Part shown: piece after piece, positions 21,666 to 21,685 of the stretch
How positions within the stretch are numbered: position 1 is the stretch's first letter
Layout of the letters: every line of letters starts with the position of its first letter
Assembly (NCBI GenBank): GCA_964444115.1
Contig: CAYUFT010000029.1
Coordinates: 1-21,685 of the forward strand
DNA length: 21,685 nt
Direction of reading: 5' to 3'
Source of the DNA: UBA349 sp964444115
Lineage (GTDB): Archaea > Methanobacteriota > Methanobacteria > Methanobacteriales > Methanobacteriaceae
Made by a program: the position numbers and the translations under genes
The notes under the pieces: generated by a model
Database searches by the model: none
What the model saw: only the letters and a program-made list of their open reading frames with translations
What the model was told of the DNA's origin: nothing

Positions 21666-21685
21666 AGTCCAGATATAGATGATTT

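Overview
This window looks like chromosomal DNA of a methanogenic archaeon of the order Methanobacteriales, most likely a Methanobacterium-type species. The evidence is an AT-rich sequence with archaeal TATA-box promoters and GGTG/GGAGG ribosome binding sites, an archaeal Sm-like protein and ribosomal protein L37e, a CfbC-type reductase of coenzyme F430 synthesis, DapL-type lysine biosynthesis, and archaeal DUF371, DUF123 and DUF167 proteins. From memory, the order LSm - L37e - TOPRIM - purF ... cfbC ... DUF167 - galU - galE resembles the MTH631-MTH650 neighbourhood of Methanothermobacter; I could not check this. Two runs of exactly 100 N (16397-16496, 20341-20440) are scaffold gaps, and both sit in tandem repeats.

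Layout. 1-2300: a UspA-type stress protein and a divalent anion/Na+ symporter (DASS) family transporter on the minus strand. 2300-3560: LL-diaminopimelate aminotransferase (dapL). 4048-7126: an information-processing and purine block on the plus strand (LSm protein, L37e, a TOPRIM/coiled-coil protein starting directly after the L37e stop codon, and purF). 7357-8553: a U32-family protein. 8703-10648: a MarR regulator and multidrug-type MFS transporter in a minus-strand operon. 11096-12479: a two-CBS-domain protein overlapping cfbC. 12536-14359: DUF123 (GIY-YIG), DUF371, tRNA-Leu(GAG) and DUF167. 14619-16199: three unrecognised membrane or exported proteins, two of them very rich in N-glycosylation sequons. 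16543-20033: galU, a TPR-CPBP fusion membrane protein, and galE, which suggests nucleotide-sugar supply for cell-surface glycans. 20836-21665: an ArsR regulator followed by a gene for a Lon substrate-binding (LAN) domain that stops at an in-frame TAA near the window end.

The most unusual overall feature is the number of unrelated short tandem repeats, nearly all intergenic: degenerate ~38 bp upstream of dapL, 46/47 bp upstream of the CBS gene, 36 bp inside the cfbC N-terminus, 26 bp across the DUF167 stop codon, 53 bp before galU, 41 bp between galU and the CPBP gene, and 38 bp (plus older ~57 bp) between galE and arsR. The 53-bp unit carries a promoter-like core that is also found upstream of the exported-protein cluster. 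Other points of interest are the L37e-coupled TOPRIM protein, the TPR-CPBP fusion between galU and galE, and a perfect inverted repeat centred on the apparent TATA box of the Lon-domain gene.
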